Shown: positions 28,682 to 38,320, numbered from the stretch's first letter. The stretch: DNA of 64,000 nucleotides from Pirellulaceae bacterium (GCA_029243025.1 JAQWSU010000017.1:1-64000), one strand, 5' to 3'. Made by a program: numbers and translations. Notes: a model not told the origin generated them from the sequence alone.

Positions 28682-29202
28682 GAGAGCCTGCAAAATTTCT
28701 TTTGCCCCACAGCATATTTCCCTGCTGGATTGCTTACCAGCAGCCAGCATCAAGAAGAGCTCCCCCTGCTTGATACGTTTCGAATCTTCTCCGCTCACCG
28801 TCGCTCGATTTCCGGCTGCATTATCAGGTGTTTCAGGCCGATACCCGTGATGCATGAGGCAGTTCTGTTTAGAGGTACCGAAGCCCGAAAATTCGCTGGG
28901 GAAAATTCATGGTGGCAAGTTCAGTCGCCTCGAGCGGTTCGGTTCGGTCGATTCCCACGAAGCCTTTCGGCGAATTCTTGCCGAGTGGCCAGCAGCCAAC
29001 CAGACACCCCAAGAACGAGAGCATGCCTCTTTCTTTGATCGACTGACACTCGGGGAGCCGCTGCGCGACAACTGGGGCTTCATTGAGACATGCTTTCGAA
29101 GCAATATTGGAATGCCGAACAAGGAACTGGCGTGAAGGGAGAACACCAGGCGGCAATTTGAAGCTAAGTGAACGACAAGCAGTCGATGCGACCGTGGCAA
29201 AT
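28682..29202. other. Intergenic stretch, probable debris
   Basis: Open frames on both strands lack recognised motifs and overlap each other. No gene or structured RNA can be supported. Confidence 0.45.
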
Positions 29203-31203
29203 TTATTGGCCGGTGTGAAGCCCCGACAAAAGGGCGTGAATAAGCGGGCTGCCACAAGAGCAAGAGCGATCGGAACGATTTTGAGTGATTGAGTTGATCG
29301 ACCACAATGAAAGCGAGCGGCCGCTGCTTTTAATTTGCCGTTCGTGCGCGGCATTCAGTATTCTGATTCGGGCAAGCTCCCCTTGTCGTGAATCGACCGG
29401 GCGTTGGATGGCTTGTTGATTTGAGCGTTGTTGAACGGGCAATACGCGACCTTCGTTCACAGTGCCCCAGACGGCAATGTCCTTGATCTTCAGCGGGTCA
29501 CAGGTGACAGGGTTGTCTCCAAGAATTGTGAAATTTGCCAGTTTGCCAGAGACAATACTGCCAATTTGCTTTTCCAGCTTCAAAGAGTACGCAGCCTCGA
29601 GCCTTACCGCTCGTAGTGCCCCGGCCCGGCTGACACGCTGATTTTCTCCTGCCACACGGCCGGACGTTGTGATTCGGTTCACACCACACCACATGAGGAA
29701 CAAAGGATCTGCCGGAGCCATTGGCATATCCGAATGGTACGAAAATGAAATCCCAGCGCGTTCAACGTCGCCCATACGCACCATCCGATCTGCCCGTTCG
29801 GGACCTAACCCAACTTCGCTGTAATTGTCAGCGAGAGCTCGCACGTAATACGGATTGGCGCTAACAATACAGCCCAGTCGTTTGATCCGATCAACTTGGC
29901 CTTTGGCACTGACCGCGAAGTGCACGATGTTCGTGCGATGGTCGTGGCGAGCATTGCGACGGAGGTTCTCTTCCAAAGTGTTTAAAACCCGATCCAGTCC
30001 GGCGTCTCCATTCACATGAATGTGAATTTGGTAGTCGGCGTCCCAATAAAAACGAAAGGCTCGTTGAAAGACGGCTAGATCCGTCATCCACTCGCCCTCG
30101 TGCTCGTCGAGATAAGGGTCACGAAGCTTCATGAGTTGGGAGTAAATGGCACCGTCGGCAAAGAGCTTGGCCATCCTTGGGGATTGGCTGGTCATACCTT
30201 CATACCAAGACGAGAGCTTCTTCGATTCTTCCAGTACCTGTGCGTCGTCGTCGTACTTGTCGCACATCGTTTTTCCGTCGACCATGAAGGTCCAACGGAA
30301 CGGCATGGTCGACGGCGAGAAGACGGCGTTCACGCCATTCTGCACGGGCTTGACGAGAATACCGCCGGGTTCGTTGCCAAAGGTGATGCCTTTCCCGTGC
30401 ATGAAGTCCCGAGCAATTTCGAGCCCATTCTGCAATTTTTCCGGGGTAGCGATCATCGTCGCAAGATTAGTAGCGATTGCGGCAAAGAAACCCTGTTCCC
30501 AAAAACGACCTTCCTCGAAGTTCGACTGTTGCTTCTGCGAATCCGACCAGCCGGCGACCAGTTCTTTCGTGATGCCGGCCGCCTTCAGCGCCGGATCATT
30601 CAGGATGATCTCACGGCAGGAACGCGCCCAAATCAATACCGGTCGGGTTTTGCTGATTTTGTTTAGCTGCTCGCGAGTCAACTTGCCGTAGAAACTCGGA
30701 TGATAGCCCCAGGATACGAGCGGTTCGTCAGGGTCTTCCAGCATCTCTTCCACCGCGGCGAGACGTTTCATGAAGTCTGCTTTATCCTTGACGGCCGGTA
30801 TGGTCTTGGTCGGCAAGATCCAATCTTCGATGGCGAGAACCTCCGCAGCCATGGTCAGAGCGGTCAGGACCGGATGGTCGTGCTGCGCAATAAATCCAGG
30901 GACGATCACTTTTTCTGCGAACGTCTCATCGATCTCGAACTCCTGATCGCCGGCAGCCGCTTTCAGTGTTTCCAGCGTTCCTGTTGCAAGAATTCGATCT
31001 CCTACAACCGCAACTGCCTCGGTCTTAGGCATCGATGGGTCGAGCGTAATGATTTCTTTCGCGACGTAAATCGTCATCTTGGGGAGACGCGGCGATGCCA
31101 CATTTCCAGCAACATCTTGAAGCGTTGATGGTTGAGCCCAGCCAACACTCGCGGCCATAACAACGATGCCTAGACTGGAAATTCGCAAGTTAGCTTGCAT
31201 CAT
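29203..31203 (-). CDS. Amidohydrolase 3 family metal-dependent hydrolase, secreted
   Basis: From MMQANLRISSLGIVVMAASVGWAQ the product is about 666 residues with a signal peptide; the frame is open 57 bases further up. Amidohydrolase landmarks: TLDPSMPKTEAVAVVGDRIL near residue 45-65, GFIAQHDHPVL with the H-x-H metal pair, the later metal-site histidines in HIHVNGDA and IVHFAV, the metal-site region YHSDMPMAP, and SRAGALRAVRLEAAYSLKLE. The ending (IGSIVSGKLANFTILGDNPV) is the usual return to the small beta domain. Members hydrolyse amides, N-acyl compounds or formamides; the substrate is not predictable here. The last 60 residues look like non-homologous tail. Confidence 0.88.
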   Translation of the reverse strand: MMQANLRISSLGIVVMAASVGWAQPSTLQDVAGNVASPRLPKMTIYVAKEIITLDPSMPKTEAVAVVGDRILATGTLETLKAAAGDQEFEIDETFAEKVIVPGFIAQHDHPVLTALTMAAEVLAIEDWILPTKTIPAVKDKADFMKRLAAVEEMLEDPDEPLVSWGYHPSFYGKLTREQLNKISKTRPVLIWARSCREIILNDPALKAAGITKELVAGWSDSQKQQSNFEEGRFWEQGFFAAIATNLATMIATPEKLQNGLEIARDFMHGKGITFGNEPGGILVKPVQNGVNAVFSPSTMPFRWTFMVDGKTMCDKYDDDAQVLEESKKLSSWYEGMTSQSPRMAKLFADGAIYSQLMKLRDPYLDEHEGEWMTDLAVFQRAFRFYWDADYQIHIHVNGDAGLDRVLNTLEENLRRNARHDHRTNIVHFAVSAKGQVDRIKRLGCIVSANPYYVRALADNYSEVGLGPERADRMVRMGDVERAGISFSYHSDMPMAPADPLFLMWCGVNRITTSGRVAGENQRVSRAGALRAVRLEAAYSLKLEKQIGSIVSGKLANFTILGDNPVTCDPLKIKDIAVWGTVNEGRVLPVQQRSNQQAIQRPVDSRQGELARIRILNAAHERQIKSSGRSLSLWSINSITQNRSDRSCSCGSPLIHALLSGLHTGQ

Positions 31204-31260
31204 TGAAATCATAATTGAAGGTGGGTAATTCGCAGGTGTGAATATGTTCAGCTCTTCCAT

Positions 31261-31571
31261 CCACGAAGGTCATCTCTGCTGATCGACGTGGCGTCAAAGC
31301 CTGCCCAACACCCTAGGCTGATCGAAAATTTAAAGCAATCGAACGGACAATTGCAAGTATTTTGTTGCTTCGAATTTGCTAGGCCATACGTCGTGCTTGC
31401 TGCCGTTTTCCTTCGACGCATCGGTTACATCGATCTCTGAGCACATTCCTTGCCCGCCATGCTAGGCTTCATTACGGCCGCGACGTCGTTGGCACTCGGC
31501 CTTCACGCAGGAACCGATGGCAAAGCGCGCCGATCGTCCAAGGAGAATCGAAATCGCAAGTCAATCTCGCG
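31261..31571. other. Intergenic stretch between divergent/convergent minus-strand genes
   Basis: No supported gene. A short plus-strand frame from 31459 (MLGFITAATSLALGLHAG) could be a fragment but has no context. No terminator with a T-run is seen. Confidence 0.4.
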
Positions 31572-31988
31572 TTACTGGTCAATAAACCGATGAAATGCCC
31601 GGAGAGTTTCCTCGCTCACGTGATGCTCGATCCCCTCAGAATCCAACTCGGCGACGTTGCGACTGATACCTAGCGCAAGCAGAAACTGCAGCACGGTTTC
31701 GTGTCGCTTCTTCGACCGTGCGGCGAGCGACTCGCCTTTCGCCGTAAGCCGAAGTGGCGCGTAGGGCTCGGTGTCCACCAGTCCTTCCGTTCGTAGCCGA
31801 ACGACCGTCTTGGTGATCGTCACGTTGCTGACGCCGAACAGTTTGGCGAGATCACTGCCCCGGCAGACTCCCCGCTCCTGGATTGTTTCGGCAATCGCCT
31901 CCACGTAGTCCTCTGCCGTTTCCGAGGCGTGGTCCTTGCGAGTGCGGCGATAAGGGCGGGATTTGTTGGGCTGCGGTCGGTTCATCAT
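31572..31988 (-). CDS. mntR: Manganese-type transcriptional regulator of the DtxR/MntR family
   Basis: The 138-residue product has an N-terminal winged helix (ETAEDYVEAIAETIQERG, then SDLAKLFGVSNVTITKTVVR, RLRTEGLVDTEPYAPLRLTA) and a C-terminal metal-binding/dimer part (KKRHETVLQFLLALGIS, EGIEHHVSEETL) with the conserved E-x-x-H and EGIEHHVS ligands. This matches MntR-type regulators that bind Mn2+ and then DNA. Two palindromic sites lie just upstream. The usual partner MntH transporter is absent; the divergent neighbour is a DUF1559 protein instead. Confidence 0.92.
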   Translation of the reverse strand: MMNRPQPNKSRPYRRTRKDHASETAEDYVEAIAETIQERGVCRGSDLAKLFGVSNVTITKTVVRLRTEGLVDTEPYAPLRLTAKGESLAARSKKRHETVLQFLLALGISRNVAELDSEGIEHHVSEETLRAFHRFIDQ

Positions 31989-32037
31989 TTTTTAAATCTA
32001 TCGGATCGGCTCCGGTGCCGCGAGCGGTTGACCTGGG

Positions 32038-32053
32038 TTTAGCCTATGCTAAA
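32038..32053. promoter_or_regulatory. Palindrome 1, candidate MntR operator
   Basis: TTTAGCCTATGCTAAA: perfect TTTAGC/GCTAAA half-sites separated by 4 bases, 50 bp upstream of the mntR start. Confidence 0.65.
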
Positions 32054-32066
32054 ATCAGGGCCTGTC

Positions 32067-32088
32067 AAGTTTAACCAAGGCTAAACTT
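32067..32088. promoter_or_regulatory. Palindrome 2, candidate MntR operator
   Basis: AGTTTAACCAAGGCTAAACT (32068-32087) extends by one A/T pair on each side. It is symmetrical with one mismatch, shares the GCTAAA half-site with palindrome 1, and is spaced 29 bp from it. The DUF1559 start lies 34 bp further on. Both directions could be controlled. Confidence 0.65.
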
Positions 32089-32121
32089 TGGGTGCGCGGC
32101 TCGAATCGAAGGAGTTTTTCA

Positions 32122-33186
32122 TTGGCCACCAGATTCCAAAAACACGGATTTACGCTGATTGAACTGCTGGTCGTGATTGCGATCATAGGACTGCTGATTG
32201 GATTGCTACTGCCGGCAGCAAACGCCGCGAGAGAATCGGGGCGGCGTGTGCAATGCGTGAACAATCTGCGTCAACTGGGCATTGCGATTCAGGCCTACGA
32301 AAGCGCGCGTCGCAGGCTGCCGCCGGGATACGTTTCGAACTCGACGACCGCGCCCCCACCCGCGACTCGCGACCCCAACACATGGGACGCGCCACCAGGC
32401 TGGGGCTGGGGCACGTATCTGTTACCTTATCTTGAGGAGTCCGGACTGGCCAGTTCCATCGACCTGGCCCAGCCAGTGTGGTCGCCGCGGAACGCCGACT
32501 TTGTCCGTCAGACCGTTCCCACCTTCCTCTGTCCAACCGCATCCGGGGGGCACGAGCCGTTCGTGGTTCAAGACGAAGCTGGCGAACCGCTGTCTATCGA
32601 GGGTCGCACGGTCACGCTGGGGCGCTCTCACTATGTTGCCAGCCATGGACAGGAATCCTGTTGGGGCGAGTGCGGCGCGAGTTCGACGGGTATCGTGTTC
32701 ACGAATATCTACACCAGCGCGACTCGCGAGATCACCATCAATGGCGACGCAAGCCGTGTCGCCGACGGTCCGTTTTATCGAAACTCTCGCACAAGAATGC
32801 GGCACATCAAGGATGGGATCTCCAAAACGATTTTCCTGGGAGAGCATTCGTCGAAACTTAGTGACAAGACCTGGGTGGGCGTTGTGCCCGGTGCGTTCAC
32901 TCATCCACGTTTCTCATCGCCAGAAAACGGCCCGGATGCGGCTGCCACGCTGGTACTCGTGCATGCCGGACCATCCGGCGGGGAGCTTGACATCACGGGT
33001 TTTCCAATCATTCATCCCGTCAACTTTCCGACCTATCACGTCGGACAAATGTTCTCCGAGCATTCGGGTGGCGGCAACGTTTGTATGGGAGACGCGTCGG
33101 TCCGATTCGTGACGAACGAAGTCGATCTGATTGTTTGGGCCGAATTTTCCAGCATCAATGAAGGTGAAGTAACAGGAGACCTTTAA
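32122..33186 (+). CDS. DUF1559 protein with type IV pilin-like N-terminus
   Basis: The start is the TTG at 32122: AAGGAG at 32109-32114 sits 7 bases before it, while the earlier GTG at 32092 lies next to the operator and has no such signal. The 354-residue product begins MATRFQKHGFTLIELLVVIA, a prepilin signal cut after the glycine, followed by a hydrophobic helix (IIGLLIGLLLPAANAARESG). RVQCVNNLRQLGIAIQAYES and the C-terminal NVCMGDASVRFVTNEVD are DUF1559 hallmarks (also called SBP_bac_10). These proteins are numerous in planctomycetes and probably pseudopilin-like; the ligand or assembly role is unknown. The next gene is 3 bp away. Confidence 0.92.
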   Translation: MATRFQKHGFTLIELLVVIAIIGLLIGLLLPAANAARESGRRVQCVNNLRQLGIAIQAYESARRRLPPGYVSNSTTAPPPATRDPNTWDAPPGWGWGTYLLPYLEESGLASSIDLAQPVWSPRNADFVRQTVPTFLCPTASGGHEPFVVQDEAGEPLSIEGRTVTLGRSHYVASHGQESCWGECGASSTGIVFTNIYTSATREITINGDASRVADGPFYRNSRTRMRHIKDGISKTIFLGEHSSKLSDKTWVGVVPGAFTHPRFSSPENGPDAAATLVLVHAGPSGGELDITGFPIIHPVNFPTYHVGQMFSEHSGGGNVCMGDASVRFVTNEVDLIVWAEFSSINEGEVTGDL

Positions 33187-33189
33187 TTC

Positions 33190-33504
33190 ATGCATACGAA
33201 CAATTACTCGATGTTTAGATGGGCATGCGGCTGCCTGCTAGTGGGGATCGTCGGCTGCGGCGGCTACGATGAAGTTAGTCCAACGGCATACGAGTATGCC
33301 AAAGCGCTGTATTCGGTTACGAATCGTAAGGCGCAGGACCGATTGCCCAGTGTCACTGATGGGATCCAAACATCTCTAGAAGACGGAAAGCTCACGGATC
33401 GGGAAAACGCTTGGCTGATCGACATCGTCCGCAAGGCGGAGGATGGCCACTGGGAAGCGGCAAATCGCGCTGCTCGCCAGATGATGGAGGATCAAGTGCG
33501 ATAA
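33190..33504 (+). CDS. Small putative lipoprotein downstream of DUF1559
   Basis: The product has 104 residues; AGGAG at 33175 lies 10 bases before the ATG. The N-terminus (WACGCLLVGIVGC then GG) is a lipoprotein signal with a cysteine lipobox near residue 23. The rest is helical and charged (YEYAKALYSVTNRKAQDRLP, KAEDGHWEAANRAARQMMED), without a known family. It follows the DUF1559 gene after 3 bp, so they form one transcript and the protein may work with it. Confidence 0.7.
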   Translation: MHTNNYSMFRWACGCLLVGIVGCGGYDEVSPTAYEYAKALYSVTNRKAQDRLPSVTDGIQTSLEDGKLTDRENAWLIDIVRKAEDGHWEAANRAARQMMEDQVR

Positions 33505-34090
33505 AGCCGCCGCGTGGAAGACTTGAAGGCGCGACCTGGCTCCATAAAAATCACTTTGGAATCAGGCTGTCAGCGTTTGAATACGCGAAGAGGATCGAAT
33601 CGGAAATCGGTATTCCGCCCACCGTTGATTGAGGAGTCAGCCTGTACGATTGTTTTCCCTGTTTTCATCGTGATACCCGATTGTGAAAGCTGATCCGCGC
33701 GATCTCGAGTTGTCGCCAATTTGACTTCAAAACCTTGCGTGAGTGCAAAATCGTATCAGGCTAGCGAATTGGGCGGTTGGGCATTGCTTTTGCGGCACGA
33801 TCGGCGTGAATTGACAAAGTAGGATTGAGCGTTGAGAAAGATCCTCATGCGTCTTCAGACGAATTCATTGGACCGTCAAGCTACTCGACTCACCAAGGCA
33901 ACACTTTGAGCCGCATCGGAGAGCTGCAAATCGACTCGCATCGGCGGGGTCGATGCGGACTTCTCACGAAAGTGCAAACGGTGATTTTCTTTCGCGATAA
34001 ACCCTCTTTGCAGCCATCGCGGAATTACTTACGGAATCGAGAAAATGTGAGCGGTGTTGTCGATTTGATCAGGTCGTTCAGCCTATGGAG
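33505..34090. other. Intergenic stretch
   Basis: No gene supported. The frames present have no homology-like composition or start signals. Confidence 0.45.
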
Positions 34091-34200
34091 TTTGCTTCCT
34101 TTTTGTTTGATTATTTTCAACATCCTGGCTGCGGCCGGTTTCCTTGCCCGGTTTGCTTGATTGTTCCACAGGCAAAATTGAACGTGTGCGATGTGGGCGC
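34091..34200 (-). repeat. Dispersed repeat, copy B
   Basis: Reverse-strand partner of 23691-23795. The minus strand carries ACGTTCAATTTTGCCTGTGG, then AACAATCAAGCAAACCGGGC, and a GTTGAAAATAATCAAACAAA end. It is located 95 bp beyond the 3' end of the DUF1592 gene. Confidence 0.75.
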
Positions 34201-34294
34201 TTCGACTCCACGAGTGAACGTGACCGGACCCCGGAAACAAAACCGCTAACTGGAGCCAGTGTTTCGATCTCGAATCTGTTTTGATAGCTCATTG
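34201..34294. other. Short intergenic spacer
   Basis: No feature seen. Confidence 0.4.
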
Positions 34295-36775
34295 TTACCG
34301 TCTGATGAAACAGTCTGACGAGACGATCGCTAAGAGAATGTCGCGCAGTCGGAAATCGGTATCAGCGGACTGCTTGTAGAGCGAGTCAAGGTTTTCGCGA
34401 TCGCGAAAAGTGAGCTGGCGTGCCATTGCATAGGACAGCATGTTCTCCACGAACGTTCGGGAAAACTTGTCTTCATCTTCCAGCAAGATGGTTTTCAGAC
34501 CTTGTGGACCCTCGAAGGCTCGGCCGTCCATATGAACGGTTCTCGTATCCACAGGAAAGCGTTCGGTTTCATTGCCGTCGTTCTTGCTCGCGGCGGAATA
34601 GTTGCTCACGTCAGCGTACTGGTCCCGCCAGCGTCCGATGACGTCGAAGTTCTCCAAAGCAATCCCGAGGGGATCCATCTTCTTGTGGCAGCTATTGCAG
34701 CTGACGTTCTCTCGATGCGCATCGATCGTCTGTTTGATCGTCTCCGTTTGCGTCGGTGGTCTGAGTGCTGCGATTTCCAGGTTTGCTGGTGTCTCCAGAT
34801 GATCACCGTAGAAGCTTCTCAGTACCCACGCGCCACGATAAAACGGATTGGTGTATTGCCCGTTGTTAGTCGTCATCAGCATGAATCCGGCCTGTGAAAG
34901 AAGGCCTCCGCGATATCGATCGTTATCGCCAAGTATCACCTTGGAAAATTCCGAAGTAATCTCTTTGGGCCTGTAGTCGACCGGTGATATTTTACTTGCT
35001 CCAGCTCTCTTGCTCGGCTGCGCGACCGGGTGACCTTCGATCCGATAAATGTAGTTCAGCTCCGGTGTGATCATTACAAAATCGGAATCGATAAAGTTCA
35101 GCAGGCTCAGATTGCCTGACAGCACTTCCTTGAAAAACTCCACCGGTTCTTCTTTGATCTGATCTCGGACAAGGTCAAATTCATCAACCGTGAAAATGTT
35201 CACGTCCGGTTCGATGATCTTGAGCTTTTCAAGATCGAGCCATTGATGAACATAGTCTTCGGCAAACCGATCAGCTCTTGCGTCCTGCAGCATTCGGATC
35301 GTCTGCTCGCGTCGAACTTCGGGATCCTTCAGCTTTCCCTGCCTCGCCAATTCGAAAAGCGTCTCGTCGGGCAAGGAGTTCCACAGGAAATACGACATAC
35401 GTGCAGCGATCGCGTGTTCATCCAGCGGCCCCGACGCACCTTCCTGCTTATAAAGGAAATTCGGGGAACATAACATTCCGCGAATGCCTGCTTGTAGGCC
35501 GGAGTAGATGCTTCGACCCAGGGCGAACTCTTTCTTCGCATGGACATCGACTTGCTGCATCTCAGCGTCAGAGACCGGACGACGAAACAGTTTTTGTGCA
35601 AGCCGCTTCAGAATGGGCCGGCATGACTCATAGTCAGCAGAAGCATCGATCTCTTTGCAATAGGTTTTGTAGAAAGGCGTCTGCGGTGGCCAGAACTCGT
35701 ACACTGGCCCCGTGATGGTCGCTTCCTCAATGCAAAACATCCGCTGAGCCCCGCCCCGTTGGACCGAATTGCATCTCAGAACGATCGTGTCATCGGAGGA
35801 AAGCCGCGTCGTGAACCCTTCCCTAAGATCGAAGTCCTGCCAGGCAGCATTTTTTGGAATCACAGTAACAATGCTTTGTCCTACTCCCGAGTTCTTTCGC
35901 AGGAAGTAGCTCATCGAATGGCCACCTGATGGCGTACCGTCGATATCGTTATCTGAAACGTCCATGACCGCAGGCAATCTTTCTTCATTACGGCTGCCGG
36001 GAACAAACTGAGCCGTGATATAGAATCCTTGTGGAACAATCCGATAGACACCGTTCGTCCTGACTGACGGATTGATTTTTATTTGGTTGGCGGGAGACGC
36101 AAAAACCAGCGGGCGCGAATCCCGTTCAAGGGATGGGGCAAACCCATTCGTATCGTCTTTGTGACTGAGCGAATCAATATCTGTGTTCTTCGTTGAGTAG
36201 ACAACGACGCGTGGAGTAGGTTTGTCGCTGACGATAGTCTCGGCGATCCGGTTTGCAACATTGAAGTATGTCTCCATATCAACAACGGACATGTGCAAGT
36301 TGTCGGCATTGTTATCAAAGCCAGCGTCGATGTTGTCGAGTGGCAGTTGGTCGAGCAGAGAGAAGTCTGTGCCAAAGACATCGTTGACGGTGTTTTGATA
36401 CTCAACCCGATTTAACCGTTTCAGCATTCCCGGTTTTTGCTTTTCCGCAAGCACGTGCAGTTGATTGCGTAAAACCTTCTGCAGAGCCCTGGCCTGGTCG
36501 GCTTCTGGATGTTTCGCCGCCTCTTCCGGCGGCATCTCACCACTCTCGATCGCCGTGTAAACACCTTCCAGCAGACTTGCGTCTTCCCATCGCTGCAAGT
36601 CAATTTGATCCAGGCGAAGGCCGGCTTCCGACGTTTCCTGGCCATGGCAGGAGACACAAAAGGTGCCGAAGAACTGCTGTGATTGCTCACGATCATCCGC
36701 ACGACAACTCGAAGCACGAATTCCTGCAATCAGCGACAGCAAAACAACCATTTTCGTGATCTTGTTATTCAACAT
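34295..36775 (-). CDS. DUF1587/1592/1588/1585 planctomycete cytochrome-type protein
   Basis: From MLNNKITKMVVLLSLIAG the product is 826 residues. Earlier starts to 36895 lack a signal peptide. Ordered landmarks: PSCyt-type haem motif FCVSCHG near residue 40; MLKRLNRVEYQNTVNDVFGT (DUF1587) near 125; the C-terminal ISSVDYRPK region; TLFELARQGKLKDPEVRREQ and FAEDYVHQWLDLEKL (DUF1592); YRGAWVLRSFYGDHLETP (DUF1588) and NCSNSCHKKMDPLGIALENF-type C-x-x-C-H (CNSCHKKMDPLG, DUF1585). It is exported and may bind haem. It lies 4 bp after the DUF1552 gene, its constant partner. Confidence 0.92.
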   Translation of the reverse strand: MLNNKITKMVVLLSLIAGIRASSCRADDREQSQQFFGTFCVSCHGQETSEAGLRLDQIDLQRWEDASLLEGVYTAIESGEMPPEEAAKHPEADQARALQKVLRNQLHVLAEKQKPGMLKRLNRVEYQNTVNDVFGTDFSLLDQLPLDNIDAGFDNNADNLHMSVVDMETYFNVANRIAETIVSDKPTPRVVVYSTKNTDIDSLSHKDDTNGFAPSLERDSRPLVFASPANQIKINPSVRTNGVYRIVPQGFYITAQFVPGSRNEERLPAVMDVSDNDIDGTPSGGHSMSYFLRKNSGVGQSIVTVIPKNAAWQDFDLREGFTTRLSSDDTIVLRCNSVQRGGAQRMFCIEEATITGPVYEFWPPQTPFYKTYCKEIDASADYESCRPILKRLAQKLFRRPVSDAEMQQVDVHAKKEFALGRSIYSGLQAGIRGMLCSPNFLYKQEGASGPLDEHAIAARMSYFLWNSLPDETLFELARQGKLKDPEVRREQTIRMLQDARADRFAEDYVHQWLDLEKLKIIEPDVNIFTVDEFDLVRDQIKEEPVEFFKEVLSGNLSLLNFIDSDFVMITPELNYIYRIEGHPVAQPSKRAGASKISPVDYRPKEITSEFSKVILGDNDRYRGGLLSQAGFMLMTTNNGQYTNPFYRGAWVLRSFYGDHLETPANLEIAALRPPTQTETIKQTIDAHRENVSCNSCHKKMDPLGIALENFDVIGRWRDQYADVSNYSAASKNDGNETERFPVDTRTVHMDGRAFEGPQGLKTILLEDEDKFSRTFVENMLSYAMARQLTFRDRENLDSLYKQSADTDFRLRDILLAIVSSDCFIRR

Positions 36776-36779
36776 AATT

Positions 36780-38009
36780 TTACAGCTGAATGATCTTCTT
36801 GCTATTGCCGAACTGTTCTCGCTGGATACCGAATTTCTGAAGTATCGACAGGTAGATATCGCAGGTTGTCTCGCCCTTACGCATGATATGGCCACCGTGA
36901 TTCTCGAACTGTCCGCCCGCGACGAACACAGGAATTTCGTTCCCGTTATGAGGCCCCATTCTCTGACTCACACTGTTGTTACCTGTGGCGACGGTGACGG
37001 TCTCATCCATCAGGGTTCCGTCGAACTCACCTTTTGTACTGGCGAGCTTATCGTAGAAGTTGGACAGCAGTGAAAAGAACGATGAGTCATACTTCGTCAG
37101 GCTGGTGCGTGCGTCCGCGGTTTTTGGCACGTTGTGCGTCGTGATGTGATGGTCATTATCGAGCCCCACCATATAGAAATTGACCACGCGCGTGATATCG
37201 AACCTGAAGGCCTTGTAGATCATGTCGAATGCAATGCCGCGTTGAATCTGACGTGGGTTTTCCAGGAATCGTTTCTTGTCAACGTCGGTAGCAAGGAAGT
37301 TATTCTCGAATTGAGGTGCGACCGGGAATTCGACATCCTGGCGAGGATTACTGAGCCACTCGATCGATGTCTTGAGTTCCTGTACCGAGTCACGCAACGC
37401 CGCGAAATCCTCCTCCAGTCGCTGGCGGTCTCGGCCCGACACGCGCGTCATCAGAGCTTTCGCTTCTTCGAGAGAACCGTCAAGGACACTCTTTTTGTGG
37501 GCCAGTAGTCGTTCCTCGGTTTTTCTGTCGGTCTTGGCAAAGAGAGTTTCGAAGAGCAGCCTCGTTGATTGAATCGGCGTTACAGGCAGCCTGTTCCGCC
37601 ACGATGCAACGATGTGGTGATGAGCATGGCTGATGAAAGTGACAACATTTCTAACGCGGGTTAAGTGGCCAATGTGGTCCGCAACAATCTGGTCCAGTGA
37701 GTCCGGGTTCGTTGTGGTATTTCCGACAAAGCATTTGTGGTCGCGGACATGGTCTCCGCCGAACTTCATTTTCGAGTAGAGCGTGAAATGGTCTCTGTGC
37801 TTTTTCAAAGGCTCCATGTGTTCGCTGAATGTGTAGTCGGCACCATCGGTTTGCGGCAGCACGTCCGTGAAAAAACCGTAGCCCATGCTGACACAGAAAA
37901 GCCGTTTGGCTTCAGCTTGTTCCGGGGCGGAGCGATTCTGCCCAAAGCTCTCCAGTGCCGGCAGGAACAGCACACAGCCAGCTGACTTTAGAATCTCACG
38001 ACGTTTCAT
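36780..38009 (-). CDS. DUF1552 family protein with Tat signal
   Basis: The start MKRREILKSAGCVLFLPALE (Tat-type) is preceded by GGAGAGGG at 8 bases. The 409-residue product has the DUF1552 text: FCVSMGYGFFTDVLPQTDGA, GRDRQRLEEDFAALRDSVQE, ITTHNVPKTADARTSLTKYD, VTVATGNNSVSQRMGPHNGN, and HIMRKGETTCDIYLSIL near the end. The reaction is unknown. It precedes the DUF1592 gene by 4 bp and is the first gene of the pair. A 16-bp triple repeat lies in its leader region. Confidence 0.9.
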   Translation of the reverse strand: MKRREILKSAGCVLFLPALESFGQNRSAPEQAEAKRLFCVSMGYGFFTDVLPQTDGADYTFSEHMEPLKKHRDHFTLYSKMKFGGDHVRDHKCFVGNTTTNPDSLDQIVADHIGHLTRVRNVVTFISHAHHHIVASWRNRLPVTPIQSTRLLFETLFAKTDRKTEERLLAHKKSVLDGSLEEAKALMTRVSGRDRQRLEEDFAALRDSVQELKTSIEWLSNPRQDVEFPVAPQFENNFLATDVDKKRFLENPRQIQRGIAFDMIYKAFRFDITRVVNFYMVGLDNDHHITTHNVPKTADARTSLTKYDSSFFSLLSNFYDKLASTKGEFDGTLMDETVTVATGNNSVSQRMGPHNGNEIPVFVAGGQFENHGGHIMRKGETTCDIYLSILQKFGIQREQFGNSKKIIQL

Positions 38010-38039
38010 CAAGTTCGCCCTCTCCATTGGGTTGCAAAA

Positions 38040-38087
38040 GCACTGTGGAACCGCTGCACTGTTGAACCGCTGCACTGTTGAACCGCT
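38040..38087 (-). repeat. Triple 16-bp tandem repeat upstream of the DUF1552 operon
   Basis: Three contiguous units of GCACTGTTGAACCGCT (the first has GTGG for GTTG), 31 bp upstream of the DUF1552 start. Direct repeats here could bind a regulator or change in copy number. Confidence 0.7.
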
Positions 38088-38320
38088 GCACCGCAGGATT
38101 ACCCGAACTATTTTAGTCAATCGCGAGTCATATGTCTTTATGTACAAAACGTATCAGACAAAACAATGAAAAGCCCTTATAGAGGGTATTAGTGTCAGTT
38201 TTAACTTTTTAGCGTCATTTCTTTATCCACGTTACTGAGTGGAGACGCAGCCGGAACGAAGAAACATGGATGAAAAGACTCGGGTGCGGGAGGTCGATAA
38301 TGCAGCGAACCAGGTGGTCT

